Assembly (NCBI GenBank): GCA_944381505.1
Contig: CALWLK010000032.1
Span: 1 to 37,329 of the forward strand
Direction: 5' to 3'
From: an uncultured Lachnospiraceae bacterium
Lineage (GTDB): Bacteria > Bacillota > Clostridia > Lachnospirales > Lachnospiraceae
DNA length: 37,329 nucleotides
In this document: piece after piece, positions 16,038 through 23,480 of the stretch
Layout of the letters: every line of letters begins with the position of its first letter
Numbering within the stretch: the first letter of the stretch is position 1
Made by a program: the position numbers and the translations under genes
Notes under the pieces: generated by a model
The model's database searches: none
Seen by the model: the letters and a program-made list of their open reading frames with translations, nothing else
What the model was told of the DNA's origin: nothing

Positions 16038-16046
16038 TGTTATAAT
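16038..16046 (+). promoter_or_regulatory. Extended -10 promoter of the decarboxylase operon
   Basis: TGTTATAAT contains a perfect -10 (16041-16046) with the TGN extension. TTCAAT at 16018-16023 is a weak -35 with 17-base spacing. Start near 16053; TGGAGG at 16067-16072 precedes the ATG at 16080. Confidence 0.65.
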
Positions 16047-16079
16047 TCTAACGAATTTTGCGAAAATGGAGGTTTTGAT

Positions 16080-17480
16080 ATGACTGATTCATCACAGGCA
16101 CAAAGAAGGATCGATACACTTCTCGACGAGGGAAGCTTTGTAGAGATCGGAGCTGCTGTGACGAGCCGCCTTGCGGAGAGATCGGCAGCTTATGACAAGC
16201 CCGGAGACGGGGTGGTAACGGGATATGGCACCATTGGCGGATGTCTTGTATATATATACGCTCAGGATGCTTCCGTATTCGGCGGTTCCATAGGTGAAAT
16301 GCACTCCGGAAAGATAATGAGGATATATGATATGGCTGTAAAGATGGGAGCCCCCATAATATCCCTCATTGACTGCGCGGGAGTGAGGCTCTCCGAGGGG
16401 ACGGATTCACTTTACGGTTTCGGACAAATGTTTTTGAATCAGACAAAGGCAAGCGGGGTCATCCCTCAGATAGCCGCGGTATTCGGTACATGCGGAGGAG
16501 GAATGGCTGTCAGCGCGTCAATGTCTGATTTTGTTTTTATGGAGAAGGAAAAGGGAAAGCTCTTTCTCAATTCTCCCGACGCCGTGACAGGCAACTATAC
16601 CGAAAAGTGCGACACCGCTTCCGCCGAGTGGCAGGCAAGGGAGACGGGGATAGCCGACTTTACAGGCAGCGAGGAGGAGATACTTCAGGGCATAAGAGAG
16701 CTTGTAGGGGTGCTTCCCGCAAACAATCAGTCGGATCTGTCCTATGACAGCTGTGAGGACGATCTTAACAGACAGGTGGAGGGCATAGACAGCCTTTCCT
16801 CCAAGGCGGATATGCTTAAAATGATATCTGATAACGGTCTCTTCATAGAGGTAAAGAAGGAGCATGCTCCCTCTGTCACCACGGGCTTCATAAGGCTCAA
16901 TGGTCAGACTGTGGGAGCCGTGGCGAACAGCAAATCTGAAATCACTCATTTCGGATGCAAGAAGGCCATACACTTCCTGAATTTCTGTGATGCCTTTGAG
17001 ATCCCTGTCCTTACTCTCTGCGATGTAAGCGGCTTTGCAAAGGATAAGTGCAATGAGAAAAATCTTGCAAGGGCCCTCGGAAAGCTCACCTTCACCTATG
17101 CGAAGGCGACAGTGCCCATGGTAACTCTCATCACGGGACATGCCTACGGAACTGCGGGAGTGGTCATGGGATCAAAGTCCATAGGAGCAGACATAGTCTA
17201 TGCGTGGGAGAACGCCGACATGGGACTTATGGATCCGAAGGAGGCTGCAAAGCTTGTTTATGAGAAGGAGATAGCGGAGGCTTCGGACAGTGTGGAGAAG
17301 ATCAAGGAACTGACGGAGCAGTACAGAAGGAACGTTTCTTCGGCTCACGCAAACGCCATGAGAGGATATATAGACGATATAATCGTACCCTCGGAGACAA
17401 GGCAGAGGCTTATAGCAGCCTTTGAGATGCTTTTCACAAAGAGTGTTTACCCTGTCTCAAGGAAGCACGGAACAGTTTAG
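16080..17480 (+). CDS. Biotin-dependent acyl-CoA carboxyltransferase (MmdA/PccB/12S-like)
   Basis: Transfers carboxyl between an acyl-CoA (methylmalonyl-CoA or similar) and carboxybiotin. The 466-residue protein has the two crotonase-like halves of the family. The N half has GGSIGEMHSGKIMRIYDMA, GAPIISLIDCAGVRLSEG and FGTCGGGMAVSASMSDFVFM; the C half has ETLCDV-like VLTLCDVSGFAKD, TLITGHAYGTAGVVMGSKSI and GADIVYAWENADMGLMDP. It is shorter than classical MmdA/PccB (about 510-530 residues), mainly at the N terminus. It heads an operon with a biotin carrier, a Na+-pump beta subunit and an OadG-like subunit. The acyl substrate (methylmalonyl-, malonyl- or glutaconyl-CoA) cannot be settled from sequence. 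Confidence 0.85.
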   Translation: MTDSSQAQRRIDTLLDEGSFVEIGAAVTSRLAERSAAYDKPGDGVVTGYGTIGGCLVYIYAQDASVFGGSIGEMHSGKIMRIYDMAVKMGAPIISLIDCAGVRLSEGTDSLYGFGQMFLNQTKASGVIPQIAAVFGTCGGGMAVSASMSDFVFMEKEKGKLFLNSPDAVTGNYTEKCDTASAEWQARETGIADFTGSEEEILQGIRELVGVLPANNQSDLSYDSCEDDLNRQVEGIDSLSSKADMLKMISDNGLFIEVKKEHAPSVTTGFIRLNGQTVGAVANSKSEITHFGCKKAIHFLNFCDAFEIPVLTLCDVSGFAKDKCNEKNLARALGKLTFTYAKATVPMVTLITGHAYGTAGVVMGSKSIGADIVYAWENADMGLMDPKEAAKLVYEKEIAEASDSVEKIKELTEQYRRNVSSAHANAMRGYIDDIIVPSETRQRLIAAFEMLFTKSVYPVSRKHGTV

Positions 17481-17502
17481 GAGAGTATGAGAGGTGGATT
17501 TA

Positions 17503-18303
17503 ATGAAGGACAAGTTTAAAAAGCTGCTTTTTATAAGCCTCGCTTTTGCTCTCTCGGCATTTATTGTCACAGGCTGCAGTGCTTCGGGAGCGTCGGATGA
17601 GGCCGAGCTTTCCGAGACAGATACTCTGATGCTCACGGGACTTGACGAGCTTTCGAGGGGGCTCGTGACAAGCCTTGACACCATAGACGATGAGGAGCTT
17701 GACGAGTTTTTGGTTCAGGCCGAGGATATGGGGGAGCAGGCTCTTGTAAACGGATACAATACATGGAAAACGACCAGAGACGATCTGGGAGCTCTGAAGA
17801 GTATCAATACTGTTGAGACCGAAAAGACAGGGGCGAAGGCCTACAGAGCTGTGGTGGACGCCACGTATGAAAAGAGAGATTGTGAGATCACAGTAGGCAT
17901 AAGCAGATCGGCAGAGGCCGGACAGACGATAGTTGCAATAGACGAGCTGTCTTTCTCCCCTGTCTACAGCGTGGGAGAGCTCATGGCTCAGGCATTTACA
18001 AATATGGTGGTCGGAATGGGAACAGTATTTGCGGTACTTATATTTATAGCTCTGATAATAGGATTGTTCAGGTATCTTCCCAATCCTGAGGCTAAGGCGG
18101 CCGAAAAGGCAAAGGAGAGCGCCGTGCAGGAGGCTGCGGAGACGGCCTTGGAGCTCTCGGCTTCGTCCCGGGATGATGAGATATGCGCTGTCATAGCCGC
18201 CGCAATAGCGGCCTATGAGGCGGAGACAGGTACAAAGAGGCCTTCGGGAGGCCTTATCGTGAGGAGCATAAAGCGCGTTCCAAACGTGATAAAGAGGAAA
18301 TAG
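17503..18303 (+). CDS. OadG-type gamma subunit fused to a lipoprotein-like extracellular domain
   Basis: A 266-residue protein. It begins with a lipoprotein signal (KKLLFISLAFALSAFIVTGC; lipobox Cys near residue 25), followed by an extracytoplasmic domain of about 130 residues resembling DUF3887-like folds. A single membrane segment follows (VVGMGTVFAVLIFIALIIGL, about 168-187). The cytoplasmic tail ends in DDEICAVIAAAIAAYEAETG and GGLIVRSIKRVPN, the typical C terminus of OadG/MmdD subunits. Canonical OadG is only about 80-120 residues, so the lipoprotein domain is an addition. It anchors the decarboxylase to the membrane pump. ATG 17503 is chosen over GTG 17494 because GAGAGGTGG overlaps the latter and is correctly spaced for the former. 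Confidence 0.75.
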   Translation: MKDKFKKLLFISLAFALSAFIVTGCSASGASDEAELSETDTLMLTGLDELSRGLVTSLDTIDDEELDEFLVQAEDMGEQALVNGYNTWKTTRDDLGALKSINTVETEKTGAKAYRAVVDATYEKRDCEITVGISRSAEAGQTIVAIDELSFSPVYSVGELMAQAFTNMVVGMGTVFAVLIFIALIIGLFRYLPNPEAKAAEKAKESAVQEAAETALELSASSRDDEICAVIAAAIAAYEAETGTKRPSGGLIVRSIKRVPNVIKRK

Positions 18304-18365
18304 GACAGGGAAAGTATCGGCAGAGCTTTTTCGGATAAAGGATGCGAAAGGAAAGGAAAATCAAA

Positions 18366-18734
18366 ATGAAGAATTATACCATAACAGTAAACGGCAACGT
18401 ATATAACGTGACAGTAGAGGAGGGACAGGCAGCACCCGCAGCCGCAACACCTGCAGCCGCAACACCCGCACCCGCAGCTGCAGCACCCGCCGCAGCGGTA
18501 AAGCCCTCGGCACCTGCAGGCGGCATAAAAGTCGAGGCTCCCATGTCGGGAAAGATATTGGCTGTGAAGGCCTCGGTAGGCCAGACTGTAAAGAGGGGAG
18601 AGGCGATACTTGTCCTTGAGGCCATGAAGATGGAGAACGATATAGTTGCTCCGGAGGACGGAACCATAGCCTCGATAAACTGCGCCTCGGGAGATCAGGT
18701 GGAGTCCGGAGCCCTTCTCGCAACGCTTAATTAA
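18366..18734 (+). CDS. Biotin carboxyl carrier protein of the decarboxylase (MmdC/GcdC/1.3S-like)
   Basis: A 122-residue protein that carries the biotin arm between the carboxyltransferases and the Na+ pump. It has an N-terminal beta strand segment (YTITVNGNVYNVTVEEG), an Ala/Pro linker at about 22-50, and a biotinyl/lipoyl domain at about 51-122 with the biotinylation motif EAMKMEND, target Lys at residue 88. The length matches MmdC and the 1.3S subunit of transcarboxylase. ATG 18366 is preferred over ATG 18342, because GGAAAGGA is placed eight bases upstream of it and the extra residues from the earlier ATG are not family-like. It lies between the gamma-like and beta subunits. Confidence 0.92.
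   Translation: MKNYTITVNGNVYNVTVEEGQAAPAAATPAAATPAPAAAAPAAAVKPSAPAGGIKVEAPMSGKILAVKASVGQTVKRGEAILVLEAMKMENDIVAPEDGTIASINCASGDQVESGALLATLN
18421..18500 (+). repeat. GC-rich Ala/Pro linker repeat within the biotin carrier gene
   Basis: The linker is encoded by imperfect direct repeats of units such as GCAGCCGCAACACC (Ala-Ala-Thr-Pro). It is a flexible hinge expected between the N-terminal segment and the biotin domain. Simple repeats of this type change length easily between strains. Confidence 0.6.
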
Positions 18735-18755
18735 AAGAAAGAAGAGGCGATATAA

Positions 18756-19904
18756 ATGGATTTAGGAGCTACCTTTTCAAACCTGTTGGGACAGACGGCC
18801 TTTGCAAGTCTGACAGTAGGCAATTTCATTATGATAGCAGTGGCATTCCTGTTTCTCTACCTGGCGATAAAGAAGGGCTTTGAGCCTCTTCTTCTGATAC
18901 CTATAGCCTTCGGAATGCTTCTGGTAAACATATACCCTGATATAATGTATTCTCCCGAGGAGGCGGGAGGGGAGACAGGAGGGCTCCTGTGGTATTTCTT
19001 TAAGCTTGACGAGTGGACCATACTGCCTTCTCTCATATTTATGGGCGTTGGAGCGCAGACAGACTTTGCTCCGCTCATAGCCAACCCCAAGACCTTCCTC
19101 ATGGGAGCGGCAGCCCAGTTCGGAATATATGCCGCATATTTTGTGGCTATACTCCTCGGGTTTAACGGCAAGGCGGCGGCGGCCATCTCCATAATAGGCG
19201 GAGCTGACGGACCCACTTCCATCTTTCTTGCAAACAAGCTGGGAGAGACGGCTATTTTGGGCCCTATAGCAGTGGCTGCTTACTCCTACATGGCCCTTGT
19301 GCCCATTATCCAGCCCCCTATCATGAGAGCTATGACCACACCAAAGGAGAGAGCCGTCAGGATGGACGCTTTAAGGCCTGTATCTAAGCTTGAGAAGATA
19401 CTGTTCCCTATAGTGGTCACAACAGTTGTATGCCTTATCCTTCCTACCACAGCTCCCCTTGTAGGTATGCTGATGCTTGGAAATCTCTTTAAGGAGTCGG
19501 GAGTTGTAAAACAGCTCCAGGAGACTGCGGCAAACGCCCTGATGTTCATAGTCGTAATACTTCTCGGCACCTCTGTGGGAGCCACCACCAGCGCCGAGGC
19601 CTTCCTCAACATGGACACAATAAAGATAGTGGCATTGGGACTTATTGCCTTCGCCTTCGGAACGGCGGCGGGCGTATTCCTCGGAAAGATAATGTACAAG
19701 CTTTCGGGAGGAAAGATAAATCCCCTCATAGGCTCGGCGGGCGTTTCGGCGGTGCCGATGGCCGCAAGAGTTTCCCAGAAGGTCGGAGCGGAGACAGACC
19801 CCACGAACTTCCTTCTCATGCATGCCATGGGCCCCAATGTGGCGGGCGTTATCGGAACCGCAGTTGCAGCGGGTACGTTTATGGCAGTCTTCGGAGTGAA
19901 GTAA
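18756..19904 (+). CDS. Na+-transporting decarboxylase beta subunit (OadB/MmdB/GcdB)
   Basis: The membrane subunit that decarboxylates carboxybiotin and exports Na+. The 382-residue protein has about nine to eleven membrane segments. The family signature IIGGADGPTSIFLANKLG (about residues 148-165) carries the Asp known to be essential for Na+ coupling in OadB. The second conserved region is INPLIGSAGVSAVPMAARVSQ with HAMGPNVAGVIGTAVAAGT near the C terminus. Length (canonical about 375-430) and context fit well. It lies 22 bases after the biotin carrier and 77 bases before the OadA-type gene. The sequence does not tell which decarboxylase (oxaloacetate, methylmalonyl-CoA or glutaconyl-CoA) it serves. 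Confidence 0.93.
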   Translation: MDLGATFSNLLGQTAFASLTVGNFIMIAVAFLFLYLAIKKGFEPLLLIPIAFGMLLVNIYPDIMYSPEEAGGETGGLLWYFFKLDEWTILPSLIFMGVGAQTDFAPLIANPKTFLMGAAAQFGIYAAYFVAILLGFNGKAAAAISIIGGADGPTSIFLANKLGETAILGPIAVAAYSYMALVPIIQPPIMRAMTTPKERAVRMDALRPVSKLEKILFPIVVTTVVCLILPTTAPLVGMLMLGNLFKESGVVKQLQETAANALMFIVVILLGTSVGATTSAEAFLNMDTIKIVALGLIAFAFGTAAGVFLGKIMYKLSGGKINPLIGSAGVSAVPMAARVSQKVGAETDPTNFLLMHAMGPNVAGVIGTAVAAGTFMAVFGVK

Positions 19905-19950
19905 AAAGCTAATTATAAAACAGAGATAAAACACAAAGTTCAGTTTCATA

Positions 19951-19977
19951 TGCGGACTTAAACCGCAAACGGAGGTT
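19951..19977 (+). promoter_or_regulatory. Small hairpins around the ribosome-binding site of the OadA-type gene
   Basis: TGCGG (19951-19955) can pair with CCGCA (19963-19967). Alternatively AAACC (19961-19965) can pair with GGTTT (19973-19977), which touches the Shine-Dalgarno GGAGG (19971-19975). The two are mutually exclusive and could adjust translation of the last operon gene. The helices are only five pairs, so chance is possible. Confidence 0.25.
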
Positions 19978-19981
19978 TAAC

Positions 19982-21388
19982 ATGGCAGATACACAAAAAA
20001 GGCAGGTAAAGATAGTTGAGACTGTATTGAGAGATGCTCATCAGTCCCTCATTGCCACCCGCATGCCTACCGAGGAGATGCTTCCCATAATAGACAAGAT
20101 GGACAAGATAGGCTACTATGCGGTGGAGTGCTGGGGAGGAGCTACCTTTGACGCTTCTCTGAGATTTTTGAAGGAGGACCCTTGGAAGAGATTGAGGCTC
20201 CTTCGAGACGGCTTCAAAAACACAAAGCTCCAGATGCTTTTCAGAGGACAAAATATCCTCGGATATAATCACTATGCCGACGACGTAGTGGAATATTTCG
20301 TTCAGAAGTCGGTGGCAAACGGAATGGATATAATCCGTATCTTTGATTGCCTTAACGATATAAGGAATCTTAAGACAGCGGTAAACGCCACCAAGAAGGA
20401 GGGAGGACATGCTCAGATAGCTCTCTGCTATACCTTGGGAGACGCCTACACCATGGATTACTGGAAGAACCTCGCCAAGAAGGTGGAGGACATGGGTGCC
20501 GACTCCCTGTGCATAAAGGATATGGCGGGACTTCTCCTTCCCTATGAGGCTGAGAAGCTGGTGAAGGCCTTGAAGGAGGGAACGGATATCCCCATAGATA
20601 TACACACACATTATACTTCGGGAATGGCCGCAATGACCTATATGAAGGCGGTGGAGGCAGGAGCCGATATCATAGATACGGCCTGCTCGCCCTTTGCGCT
20701 GGGAACATCACAGCCTTCCTCCGAGGTTATGGTAAAGGCCTTCCAAAACACGCCTTATGACACAGGACTCAACGTGGAGAAGATGACGGAGATCTGCGAC
20801 TACTTTGAGCCCTACAAGGAGGAGTGCCTCAAGTCCGGGCTTTTGAATCCCAAGGTAATGGGAGTAAATGTGAACACCTTAAAGTATCAGGTTCCCGGAG
20901 GAATGCTCTCGAACCTTGTAAAGCAGCTTGCAGACGCAGGCAAGTCGGATAAGCTTCAGGAGGTTTTGGAGGAGATACCGAGAGTGAGAAAGGACTTCGG
21001 TGAGCCGCCCCTCGTAACACCTTCGTCTCAGATCGTCGGAACTCAGGCGGTCATGAATGTGCTCTCAGGGGAGAGGTACAAGCTGGTTCCCAAGGAGTCC
21101 AAGAAACTCGCCAAGGGAGAGTTCGGACAGTCCGTAAAGCCCATGGATCCCGAGGTGCAGAAGAAGATACTCGGGGACGAGGAGCCTATCACTTGCAGGC
21201 CCGCGGACCTTATAGAGCCGGAGCTTCCGAAGTACGAGAAGGAGTGCGCTCAGTGGATAAGGCAGCCTGAGGATGTGCTCTCATATGCTCTTTTCCCCGC
21301 TGTGGCAAAGGAATACTTTGAGTATAGGGATGCTCAGGACACCGGCATAGACAAGAAGGCCGCAAAGGACGGGGCATATCCGGTATAA
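19982..21388 (+). CDS. OadA/5S-type carboxyltransferase subunit (oxaloacetate decarboxylase alpha, no biotin domain)
   Basis: A 468-residue DRE-TIM-type carboxyltransferase. It begins KIVETVLRDAHQSLIATRMP with the metal-binding Asp of the family, then GATFDASLRFLKEDPWKRL, YCTLG-like ALCYTLGDAY, the biotin-accepting Lys region DSLCIKDMAGLL and the metal ligands in DIHTHYTSGMAAMTYMKA. A PYC_OADA-type conserved C-terminal region follows (about 300-450). Classical OadA (about 590 residues) ends with its own biotin domain; this one stops before it, so it uses the separate carrier encoded upstream, as the 5S subunit of transcarboxylase does. Substrate is oxaloacetate or pyruvate. It closes the operon; a strong terminator follows. 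Confidence 0.9.
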   Translation: MADTQKRQVKIVETVLRDAHQSLIATRMPTEEMLPIIDKMDKIGYYAVECWGGATFDASLRFLKEDPWKRLRLLRDGFKNTKLQMLFRGQNILGYNHYADDVVEYFVQKSVANGMDIIRIFDCLNDIRNLKTAVNATKKEGGHAQIALCYTLGDAYTMDYWKNLAKKVEDMGADSLCIKDMAGLLLPYEAEKLVKALKEGTDIPIDIHTHYTSGMAAMTYMKAVEAGADIIDTACSPFALGTSQPSSEVMVKAFQNTPYDTGLNVEKMTEICDYFEPYKEECLKSGLLNPKVMGVNVNTLKYQVPGGMLSNLVKQLADAGKSDKLQEVLEEIPRVRKDFGEPPLVTPSSQIVGTQAVMNVLSGERYKLVPKESKKLAKGEFGQSVKPMDPEVQKKILGDEEPITCRPADLIEPELPKYEKECAQWIRQPEDVLSYALFPAVAKEYFEYRDAQDTGIDKKAAKDGAYPV

Positions 21389-21449
21389 ATCATACGGCAG
21401 CGAAAAAGTATAGGGTAAAAGTATAAGATATATAATTTATTAAACGCTT

Positions 21450-21521
21450 AAAGGCGGAAATGACGAGAGAACGGGTTTGAAAAATCTATCCCGAGACTCA
21501 AGAACATTTCCGCCTTTTTTT
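21450..21521 (+). terminator. Long-stem terminator of the decarboxylase operon
   Basis: AAAGGCGGAAATG (21450-21462) and CATTTCCGCCTTT (21505-21517) form a perfect 13-bp stem around a 42-base loop, followed by a run of T to 21521. The loop contains CGGG and CCCG (21472-21475, 21490-21493), which can pair. The size of the loop is unusual for a simple terminator. Confidence 0.8.
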
Positions 21522-21725
21522 GTGAGAGAAAATTACCAAATATACGATAAAAAGTATGTCGGACAGACCTCGGATACGAAATTCAGTATATATAAAATAT
21601 CTGAAATATGTACTGATGAAAAATATCCTGTTTTTACGATAAAAAATACAAAATACTTCATATATGAAGGAAATTTATTTTATTTATATGATATATTGAA
21701 TGGTTTTCAGTTGAGAACCCGGTAA
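21522..21725 (+). CDS. Possible small protein of 67 residues (doubtful)
   Basis: A frame from GTG 21522 to the stop at 21723-21725 would encode a Tyr/Lys/Ile-rich peptide (starting MRENYQIYDKKYVGQT, ending LYDILNGFQLRTR). Its composition and codon use are far more AT-rich than the neighbouring genes. No Shine-Dalgarno precedes it, and the start falls directly behind the terminator T-run. It may be a degenerate remnant of an acquired gene or a chance frame. I do not recognise it. Confidence 0.2.
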   Translation: MRENYQIYDKKYVGQTSDTKFSIYKISEICTDEKYPVFTIKNTKYFIYEGNLFYLYDILNGFQLRTR

Positions 21726-21793
21726 AAATATATGAAAAACAGTACATAAATATATAGAAAGTTTACAAAAAATATTAAATCTTACGCAAAATA

Positions 21794-21822
21794 TTGACAA
21801 TCAGTTGTCAATTAACTAATAT
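21794..21822 (+). promoter_or_regulatory. Strong promoter with overlapping operator for the aldehyde dehydrogenase gene
   Basis: TTGACA (21794-21799) and TAATAT (21817-21822) are separated by exactly 17 bases: a near-consensus sigma-A promoter. TTGACAA (21794-21800) and TTGTCAA (21805-21811) form a perfect 7+4+7 inverted repeat that starts at the -35 and covers the front of the spacer. Occupancy of this site would block RNA polymerase, so repression is the natural reading. The XRE-cupin regulator encoded two genes on is the obvious candidate. AAGGAGGGAAG precedes the ATG at 21874. Confidence 0.75.
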
Positions 21823-21873
21823 TGTAACCGTAGTAAATATATTATAAATAGTATATTTTAAGGAGGGAAGCAT

Positions 21874-23355
21874 ATGAATCCGATGGATTATATCAGGAAA
21901 GAGCCTTATGAGCTTTTTATCAATGGAAAGCGTGTTACCCCGGAGGAAAAAGCGACTTTTCAGGCCATAAATCCTGTAAACAATGAGCCCTTCGCCACTA
22001 TATATAAGGCGGGGAGAAAAGAGACCGAGGCGGCCATAGACGCTGCAAGGTATGCCTTTGATAAGGGCCCTTGGGGAAAGATGTCCCCGAGGGAAAGAGG
22101 AGATCTCCTTCTTAAGGCGGCGGAGCTCTTGCAGGAGAGACTCGAGGAATTCGCCGCAGTGGAGACCATGGAATGCGGAAAACTCTACGGCAGCGCGTAC
22201 TACTATGACGGGGCAAAATCCGTGGACGCACTGAAATACTATGCCGGGGCGGCCAGATGTCTTAAGGGAGAGGTAGTGCCCATAGACAATGATACGGTAA
22301 ACATGGTTCAGTATTATCCCCACGGGGTAGTGGGAGAGATACTTCCTTGGAACGGACCTTTCATGATGGGCTGCCAGAAGATAGGAGCTATACTCGCAGC
22401 GGGAAATACCTGCGTTGTGAAGCCCTCCTCATGGGCTTCCCTGACGATGCTTATGTTTGCCGAGCTCCTGAAGGAGGCGGGTTTTCCTGACGGAGTGGTA
22501 AACGTTGTCACCGGCTCGGGAGCGGTAGTGGGAGATATACTCGTAAAAAGTGAGAAGGTAGACATGGTAGCTATGACGGGAGGGACCGCCACAGGAAAGG
22601 CAATAATAGAGTCCTCCAAGGATACCGTAAAGGATATAGCCCTTGAGCTGGGCGGAAAGAGCCCTAATATAGTGTTTGACGATGTAAATGTGGACGAGGC
22701 TGTGAAGTGGGCCAAATTTGCCTTCACCCTGAACTCCGGCGAAGTATGCGTTTCCGGAACAAGGCTCATCCTGCAGAGAGGCATCTATGAGGAATTCCTT
22801 GAAAAGCTGAAGGCAGAGTGCGAGAAGGCTGTACCGGGAGACGGATTCGACCCTGATGTTACCCTCAGTGCCCTCATACACAAAGAACATTGCGACGAGG
22901 TGTGGAGATATATTGAGTCAGGAAAGAAAGAGGGGGCAAGGCTCATATGCGGAGGAGAGCATTACACTGATCCCAAGCTTCAAAAGGGAAATTTCGTTCC
23001 CATCACAGTCTTTGCCGATGTGACTCCCGATATGACCATATTCCAAGAGGAGATATTCGGGCCGGTGCTCTGCGTGACACCCTTTGATACAGAGGAGGAG
23101 GCCATAGAGATAGCCAACGGAACGAAATACGGCCTTGCAGGCGGCGTGTTCACCAAGGATATGAAGAGAGGACTCAGGGTGGCGCAGGCTATAAAGGGCG
23201 GTCAGATATACATCAATTCTTACTTCTCAAAGGGTATGGTAGAGTCGCCGGGAACAGGCTGGAAGCAGTCGGGCCTTGGCGTAGCGGGAATAAAGAAGTA
23301 CATGATCTCAAAGACCATATTCATAGACACAAAGGACGGGGATGTTCCCTTCTAA
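21874..23355 (+). CDS. NAD(P)-dependent aldehyde dehydrogenase
   Basis: A 493-residue ALDH-superfamily protein that oxidises an aldehyde to its acid. Landmarks are GEILPWNGPFMMGCQKIGA (about 154-172), the cofactor lysine in VVKPSSWASL, MTGGTATGKAI, general-base E258 in ELGGKSPNIVFDD, nucleophile C292 in NSGEVCVSGTR, and QEEIFGPVLCVTPFD. In most members the residue before the VC is Gln (GQ.C); here it is Glu (GEVC). Length is typical. It is first in the cluster with the regulator, amine-type permease and selenoprotein reductase, so it may oxidise an aldehyde produced from, or feeding into, the reductase substrate; betaine-aldehyde-like substrates are possible but unproven. Confidence 0.9.
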   Translation: MNPMDYIRKEPYELFINGKRVTPEEKATFQAINPVNNEPFATIYKAGRKETEAAIDAARYAFDKGPWGKMSPRERGDLLLKAAELLQERLEEFAAVETMECGKLYGSAYYYDGAKSVDALKYYAGAARCLKGEVVPIDNDTVNMVQYYPHGVVGEILPWNGPFMMGCQKIGAILAAGNTCVVKPSSWASLTMLMFAELLKEAGFPDGVVNVVTGSGAVVGDILVKSEKVDMVAMTGGTATGKAIIESSKDTVKDIALELGGKSPNIVFDDVNVDEAVKWAKFAFTLNSGEVCVSGTRLILQRGIYEEFLEKLKAECEKAVPGDGFDPDVTLSALIHKEHCDEVWRYIESGKKEGARLICGGEHYTDPKLQKGNFVPITVFADVTPDMTIFQEEIFGPVLCVTPFDTEEEAIEIANGTKYGLAGGVFTKDMKRGLRVAQAIKGGQIYINSYFSKGMVESPGTGWKQSGLGVAGIKKYMISKTIFIDTKDGDVPF

Positions 23356-23378
23356 AATAAAAAAGCATCTGTGAACCC

Positions 23379-23416
23379 TTGAAAATACTTTCAAAATCCT
23401 GTAATTATAATATAAT
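23379..23416 (+). promoter_or_regulatory. Inverted repeat and -10 region upstream of the XRE-cupin gene
   Basis: TTGAAA (23379-23384) and TTTCAA (23389-23394) form a 6+4+6 inverted repeat. TATAAT occurs twice just downstream (23406-23411 and 23411-23416). The spacing to a good -35 is not ideal for either. The repeat resembles the operator at 21794-21811 in half-site (TTGA..) and 4-base spacer, consistent with autoregulation. Confidence 0.4.
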
Positions 23417-23480
23417 GACAGTTAAAGCTGAAAAGTATAAGGAAAGTATTTAAATTATAAGCGGGAACAGAGGTGCATAT

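Larger units (their letters stand above)
21389..21873. other. AT-rich 485-base interval between the two catabolic operons
   Basis: This interval is much richer in A+T than its neighbours. It holds the terminator of the decarboxylase operon (21450-21521), a possible short reading frame (21522-21725) and the promoter/operator of the aldehyde dehydrogenase gene (21794-21822). I see no tRNA, insertion sequence or long repeat in it. Confidence 0.7.

Noticed and set aside
18342-18365. Longer start for the biotin carrier gene
   Set aside because: GGAAAGGA is spaced for ATG 18366; the extra residues are not family-like.
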